Shown: positions 58,401-64,000 of the stretch, piece by piece
Layout: each line of letters opens with the position of its first letter
How positions within the stretch are numbered: position 1 is the stretch's first letter
Origin: Zhengitettix transpicula
Taxonomy: Eukaryota; Arthropoda; Insecta; Orthoptera; Tetrigidae
Direction of reading: 5' to 3'
DNA: 64,000 nucleotides
Assembly (NCBI GenBank): GCA_037074705.1
Contig: CM073591.1
Span: forward strand, 31,352,587 to 31,416,586
Made by a program: the position numbers and the translations under genes
Notes under the pieces: model-generated
The model's database searches: none
The model's input: only the letters and a program-made list of their open reading frames with translations
Told to the model about the DNA's origin: nothing

Positions 58401-58960
58401 AAATATAAACGCACACACAAAGGTAACGACAATAAAAAAAAATGAACAAGGGAGGTAGTAACAATAAACAAACAAACAAAAGCGAAGGAAAAATCGGCAG
58501 AATAAAGCTGGAAAAATATAAAAAAATTAAATATTGAAATTGAGGTTGAAAGAAAAATGAATTCACTGGAAGAAAGAAGTAACAATGTAATCGATGACAA
58601 CCTCGGGCCGAACAGAGAAAGTCCGGGACGAAAACGGAAAAAAATAATTTAATGAAGAAAGAAGAGGCGAAGTAAAGAAAATAACAGAGTACAAGGGAGA
58701 AAGAAAGAACATAAATAACGGTACAAAAAGAGGAAAACGATCAGCTAAAATGAAAAAGGAGAAAGTAAAAGGAGAAGGCAGGCAAAGGGGAAGTAACTAA
58801 AAAGGACCAGTACGAACGAGCATAAAATATCTATGGAAAAGGAGAAAGGAAATGGAAAGAAATGAAATTCAAGTGTCCAGAAAAAGGGGAATAAATTGTG
58901 AAATAAAAGAATAGAATTTTTATACAGACGGGAAGTAAAAAAATCTGGTAACCTCTTAAT
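58401..58960. repeat. Purine-rich strand-asymmetric tract
   Basis: The plus strand is almost all A and G for over 500 bp (words such as GAAAGAAAGAAC, AAAAAGGAGAAAGTAAAAGG, GGAGAAAGGAAATGGAAAG). The minus strand is correspondingly pyrimidine-rich, giving Phe/Ser/Leu-rich frames of 99 and 80 codons that are not genes. It is not a simple repeat of fixed unit. Confidence 0.8.
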
Positions 58961-59259
58961 AGAATGTCATGAACAATTCGTTGTTAACGGAGGACCCATG
59001 TAAATATTAAATTATCATTTTCTCAACTTAAATCCTCGTAATATTACAAAAGGCTAAAAACATATTCATTATTCGGGAAGTCAATTCATTCCTCCGTTTT
59101 TTTAATTTTTTTTTCAAAACATTTATAAAGAGTGAAGTAGGCGAAGCTCTCGATGAACTTGACATGTGGACAAGTTGTGTGAGAAAATGATCAGCAAAAG
59201 AAGGGACTGCTAATTTCTTCCTCTGCAGCAACAAACTTTCTGAATTCGTGAATAATTTT
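58961..59259. other. AT-rich filler
   Basis: No feature recognised; a 68-codon minus frame (59028-59234) is unsupported. Confidence 0.35.
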
Positions 59260-59960
59260 TACTTCCAGAAGACACGCGTCGCTATTCCCAAGGATTTAAT
59301 TCGTATTTCCGTCGTCGTCAGTGAAGACAGTAGGCGAAATTGGTCGAACGGAATTGATGCCTACCGACGGTCAGTTGCGCGCCACCCGCGTCGCTTCTTT
59401 GCTGTGGTGGGGTAATCGGAAGCACGGCAATGAAAGGAATGATTGCATTCAGCCTGGGAGAGTTTTAATTGCGTAGTTCCCCATTTCTGGCGACTGTCGA
59501 GTCCGCCGAGGAATCTGGACGTCCGTAATGAATCCGTTCGCCATTGAAGTGTTTAATGCCCGTGGCCAGCGGGCAGGCGCTCGGCTGCTCCCCGGGGCTT
59601 CCCCCGTGTCCACGCACACCTGCTGGGAAACTTGTCCGCACGGCCATTGTTACGCCGGGACAATGCGCATCTGTGCCCCGCACAAAGACAAGCCGGGCTA
59701 ATAGAATCTCTCGCGCTACAGCCGCAGGCATCCGTGCCTTATAATTACCACGGCCTCGGGACACGTTCGCAATTTAGGAAATTTTCCTGGGGTGAAGGGG
59801 GAAGAGGCAGTGTCCTGTGTAGGGCGGCCTTCCACGTCAGCTCCGGTATTGCCTTGAAAACACCTCAGCTTCTTCATACACGAAACACGCGTCTATTTCA
59901 ATCCCTAATTACAAACAGAATACTTCACAATCATTCAAATATGCATCAGAAACACTAGAG
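59260..59960. promoter_or_regulatory. Candidate conserved noncoding / regulatory island
   Basis: Higher GC, repeat-free, with words GAGTTTTAATTGCGTAG, CCGTAATGAATCCG and TATAATTACCACGG. Overlapping frames of 99 codons (minus), 66 and 108 codons (plus) cover the same bases. The products are Pro/Arg/Ala-rich and unrecognised. A coding exon cannot be excluded, but the two-strand openness is compatible with composition. Confidence 0.38.
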
Positions 59961-61609
59961 CTCATTATAAACACCAAAAAACGTTTTTTTTTGCGAAAAA
60001 GTTGGATGAACTTATTTAAGCAATCAAACGACGAAAGTAGTGGCATATAGCAGTCGGTTTTATAAATTCTACTTACACTTTTTTATCGTGTATATATATA
60101 TTATGGTAATTAAAAGGAAAAAATTAATTAACTAACAAAATTATGGACTCGCATTGTCGGCGGCATAAAAACACACAAGACGTATACAAGAATGTGGCAA
60201 GAATGCAATGCTTATGGGTATTGTAGTTGTTGGTTCGCTAGACTCGGAGAGTCTTCTGGGGAATATAGCAGTGGACAGACGAGAAGGATAAAATTTAGAA
60301 ACTGTCTGTAACAAACAGACACGTATCACATACAAGAATGGTCAAGAATAACAGGTCGAAAAGCATTGTAGGACTGTTGGCACGTTAAGAGAACGTATAG
60401 TAGTTGGCGATCAAGAACGGCAGAAAGCGGTCGTATTAGAAATAGACGCCAATAATGAATGATAAAATTTATTTATTAATTTAATTACATATTTGTAATT
60501 ACCACATTATATATCAACGGACTAAATAAAAGAAAAGTATCTAGACTCCAACGGTGATGTGTGGGTTTGAAAATCTGTACGGTAAACATAAGTCTGCCTC
60601 ATAAAACATGGAAACTCCATCTGAGTCAATACCAGAAACAACTATGATTTTATTCAATCCTATTACCAACAAATCTAGCAACAATTCGGGAAAGTTCGTC
60701 TCTGCAACCCATTACTTTCCATTAATTTGTATTTCAACATGCGCTTTACTCTATAGTTGAAAATGTCTGTGTGTGTGTATGTGTTTGTATTACTCAGAAA
60801 AATATACTCGCCGTAAAGCTTACAATCATCTAATTTAAAGCAGTTTCATACGAGTTAATTCACTCAAACATTCTACTCTACCTTAAATGAAGATCAGCCC
60901 GTTTTTTACCAGTTCTTCGAATATAACAAAATAGAATAAATTAATTTCTCACACAGCCTCGTGAGAAGCAAAGCTTCAACGATTCGGAAAGAGTCTGGGA
61001 TATCACATTTCCTTTATCTAAACATAAGTAAAAATTAATAACGTAATTTACGTGAGAACTATGTATAATAAGATAACATCTTAATTTCTTTTACACCGAT
61101 GCACAAAGATTCCAAGTTTATTAATAAATAATATTATTTTCAAAAACTCATTTACAGTGTAGGATGAATTTATTAAGCCCACTTTTTAATAGGAAGAAAA
61201 GTGGTTTTATACAATTAAACCAACATTCTCCGGATCGTTGAACCCTTCTTGACTTTCAGTACCTCAATAAAATTATAACCACTCGAAAAAAAAATAGCAT
61301 GTAACAACTGAATCGAGTTTAAAATTAATAAAGGTGATAGGGAAACCCGAATGAACGCCCCAAGGTATTATTTTTAAAGTTTAAGTCTAACTATTAATTA
61401 TCATCCAAAACTTTAAATACCTAGGTACAGAATTTTATCAGAAAAAATTGACGAGCTAATTTTTGGACGTCTGCGTATATTTTGTTAAATGCAAGGGGCT
61501 TCAATATTATCTGGTGCTTTATATCCGTCCTTATCATGATCTTTCAATAGAAATTGCTGTAGAGGGAAGTGTAAGACAACTATTTAAATAATGCGACCGT
61601 TTGGAAAAA
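59961..61609. other. Unassigned AT-rich stretch
   Basis: Short (AT)n near 60090-60100 and (GT)n near 60770-60782. No gene recognised. Confidence 0.4.
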
Positions 61610-61808
61610 TACTAATAAGATAAAATAGCCAAATACAGGCGAAAGAATAAGTGATGACGTAAATACCACACAACGTTTCTGGAAACTTTGTGCCTTTTTT
61701 TCAGAGCACCTGAGCACCTGAGGAAAGGAATATACTTAGCAGAAACGTTGTGTGGTATTTACGTCATCACTCCTTTTGTCTGTATTTGGCTATTTTATCT
61801 TATTAGTA
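61610..61808. mobile_element. Family M foldback MITE, near-perfect palindrome
   Basis: TACTAATAAGATAAAATAGC is mirrored by GCTATTTTATCTTATTAGTA, CCAAATACAG by CTGTATTTGG, and GACGTAAATACCACACAACG by CGTTGTGTGGTATTTACGTC. The arms are more alike than in any other copy, which suggests a recent origin or arm-to-arm gene conversion. Confidence 0.92.
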
Positions 61809-62268
61809 ATTACGTTTTAGATTTATATTGGAACCGCTACTATGGGATCGTTATCAAATTTATAAATTTTCTTTTCATTGAGTTATCGAGTTGAATTCTA
61901 ATGCTGCGCATTGCAGGTGCATTTCAACCGGCCTTTGCGCATGGTATGACGTCACGTGTCTGTCTTGATTATTATCTCGTGCGTCTACGAATATGCAAAT
62001 ATTATTATTTCAGAAGTATTCAATTCCGTATTCAAATTTACATCCAAAATTTATAAAAGTTACAAAGTTTATGTTTATATTGCAATTATTCAAATTAGAT
62101 TGCGAATTTTGCACGCCATAAATGAGTCGTTGTGTTGGTTTTCTTTGGGAAGAGACGAGAGAGAATCGGAACATTCGGATAGAGAGAACGGACGTGCTAT
62201 CTCGCTGCCGAATATAATTAAATATATGTTTTTAGAGTTAAATAGGCAAGTCCTCTATTCCCGAGATA
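61809..62268. other. Unassigned AT-rich stretch
   Basis: A 116-codon plus frame (61956-62306) extends into the following repeat and shows no recognisable motif. Confidence 0.35.
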
Positions 62269-62798
62269 CCTGCGAGGGATATTCTCTCGCAGGCAGAACC
62301 TTTTAGGAGAGATACGAAGGGGCTACCTTTGGGTATGCCTTTTCCTCACCGTTTTTGAACTAAGGTTCCCACAAGCCCAGGCACCTCGGCCTGTTCTGAG
62401 AGGTGTATGTTCCGGGGTCACAGACCTTGGGCATACGGTAAGAGTTGTCCGCTATTCCCATTGGAATAGTCGGCCAGCTGCCTCCTAAACTGGTCGAGGC
62501 ACGGAGAAAGGAATGCTGCGTCCCCACAGGAAACTCCTCTCCCGCTATCGGAAGGGAGTGGGACAAGTACCCAATGCCCGACCTACCTGATAAAGGTTTT
62601 TCTAGGGTTTTCCCTGCATTTCTTTAGGCGAATGCCGGGTAGGATCCTTAAACCATAGCCCGGGGGCCCTAGTAACCCTTGGCTACCTTCCTCTGCCATT
62701 CCGCATCCCCCCCCATTTCCAAATCCCTTCCTATGCTATTAAAGGGGAGTTGCCCAACGTGGATCACCCTCATGCAGCCTGTTGCCCTAAAAAAAAAA
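62269..62798 (+). mobile_element. Family S copy, full length, plus orientation
   Basis: Starts with the head hairpin CTGCGAGGGATATTCTCTCG-CAG, continues through GGCTACCTTTGGGTATGCC and the whole body, and ends CATGCAGCCTGTTGCCCT plus A10. Only an unconvincing 6-bp AAGTCC is shared by the flanks. Together with the 24.7 kb copy it is one of two in plus orientation. Confidence 0.92.
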
Positions 62799-62809
62799 GT
62801 CCAACAGTT

Positions 62810-63680
62810 CCATTAATTTTACCGGGACGCCTCCAGTGCCAATAACGGACATTAGTTTCTCGTAAAGAACGCAGTCGGAATTCATCTGGATCCCGTCACC
62901 AAGGACCGCAAGCGAAGATACTTATTTGGATCTTGGTCCTGGTTTCGTCTTCACCGAGTGCTGCTGGTAGCGACATCTTTGTAAAAAGGTGGTATCGTTC
63001 TCGTCGTATATTCTTAAGTTATCGTATGTTTATTATTATTTTGAACAATATACGTGAATTATTTTTGTCATCAATTTCACATTTTATCTTGAAAGATTTT
63101 TCAAGAAATTCAGGTACGGACTCCGTGACTGAACTGGATCGGGCAAACCCAAATGAAAAACATTGGGGCAGTCAACTGGCGGAGGGAGGAGGGACGCTAG
63201 AATATGTGACGGCCACTGTTTCGGAAAGGAATAAAGTTGTATACGTATTAGGCGTGTGCCGTCGTCATCCTTGGAGCATGTAAATTAGCCAGGCTTTCCG
63301 AGGCCCACGCGACGACGTTTCCGTAGCTACTGAATATTTTCCGGGGGCAAATAACTGGCCTGTTGCCACGACCCACTGAAAGGTATGATGGTAATAATGG
63401 GCTGCCCTTGTGGCGGGACAACCTCGAGAAGGCAGGCAGACCTGTGACTCACCTAAGCGGTTAATGAACTCGTTCGCGTTTCATGAGTCACACAATTATC
63501 ATTACATCCTGTGCGGCGGCGACGACACCCATCAATTGTGGGCACGCACACGCGGCCGATGGAAAATTATGTTAAGGCGGACGACGAGTTTTATGCCGCG
63601 ATCACCCGCAAATTGACGCGACAAAAACCTGCCCGATCGGAAGTGTCATAAATACGGTCAATCCTGTCAATTTTGTTATA
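62810..63680. promoter_or_regulatory. Candidate conserved noncoding / regulatory island
   Basis: Repeat-free block following the family S copy, with CCATTAATTTTACCGGGACG, GCGGTTAATGAACTCG, ACAATTATCATTACATCC, ATCAATTGTGG and GAAAATTATGTTAAGGCGG. Frames of 116 codons (62933-63283) and 68 codons (63410-63616) are unrecognised. The same short-GC-word plus ATTA-core texture as the other islands. Confidence 0.4.
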
Positions 63681-64000
63681 GAGAGTTATTAAAGAAGGCC
63701 GCGTACAGTCTCAATTCTAGATGTTTTCAACTACATAGCCATATTCATTTTTACATCTTAATAATGGAACAATATTTTCACGCAGCTGACATACGCCTTA
63801 CATACTTTTTTTTTTAAAAAAAGCATGATAATTATAATTATATAAAGAAAAACATTTAAAATACATACCTATGATCAGAAAAAGTTGATAATAAAAGGTA
63901 AATTTTATTCCGTAGTACGCGTCATGTTTCCAAGCACATAATTAACGACGTTGAATCAATTCGTTAAAAGCAAACAACACTGGTTCGTCTTCGATATTAA
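63681..64000. other. AT-rich filler to window end
   Basis: Nothing recognised. Confidence 0.35.

Noticed and set aside
58267..58600. Membrane protein on the minus strand
   Set aside because: Phe/Leu/Ser richness comes from the purine-rich tract on the opposite strand.

Overview
This window looks like a repeat-rich, gene-poor stretch of an insect nuclear genome, probably a polyneopteran (stick insect, termite, cockroach or relative). The evidence is its AT-rich composition, the absence of bacterial-style gene packing, and the mix of elements: non-LTR retrotransposons, a Penelope fragment, mariner, Helitrons, foldback MITEs and a long poly(A)-tailed SINE-like family. The lineage is an inference from repeat style, not from a gene. 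I find no host protein-coding exon I would defend. The longest open frames (100 to 135 codons) are chance frames or lie inside repeats.

Three repeat families make up most of the recognisable sequence. Family S (about 550 bp, poly(A)-tailed, variably 5'-truncated, flanked by 8-12 bp target-site duplications where visible) has about twelve copies, ten of them inserted on the minus strand. Family M (about 200-350 bp palindromic foldback MITE) has about eleven copies. Family H (non-autonomous Helitrons, TC...CTAG, inserted between A and T) has five. Other elements are: a 5'-truncated Jockey-clade LINE with a 13-bp duplication (53.3-54.6 kb); two older LINE reverse-transcriptase remnants (8.4 and 46.5 kb); a Penelope GIY-YIG fragment inside inverted repeats (56.6-57.2 kb); a mariner transposase pseudogene split by a family S copy (25.8-26.8 kb); an intact-ended mariner MITE (56.16-56.41 kb); a 5' LTR with adjoining leader (7.2-8.05 kb); and two LTR-like copies in inverted orientation about 9 kb apart (40.45-41.33 and 50.63-51.57 kb).

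Between the repeats are islands of higher GC that match none of the repeat families and carry homeodomain-type TAATTA cores. The main ones are near 23.4-24.4, 32.1-32.5, 34.6-35.4, 46.85-47.2, 52.3-52.95, 55.6-56.0, 59.3-59.9 and 62.8-63.7 kb. Such islands in a gene desert would fit an intron or intergenic regulatory landscape of a developmental gene. That is a hypothesis needing cross-species alignment.

The nesting gives a relative order: LINE into MITE, S copy into mariner, S copy beside S copy, and a foldback element into an M copy. The most unusual shared signal is a short perfect hairpin placed directly before GAAACG(TTG). It recurs in the Penelope fragment and in several unrelated-looking foldback repeats, and resembles the layout of a hammerhead ribozyme core.
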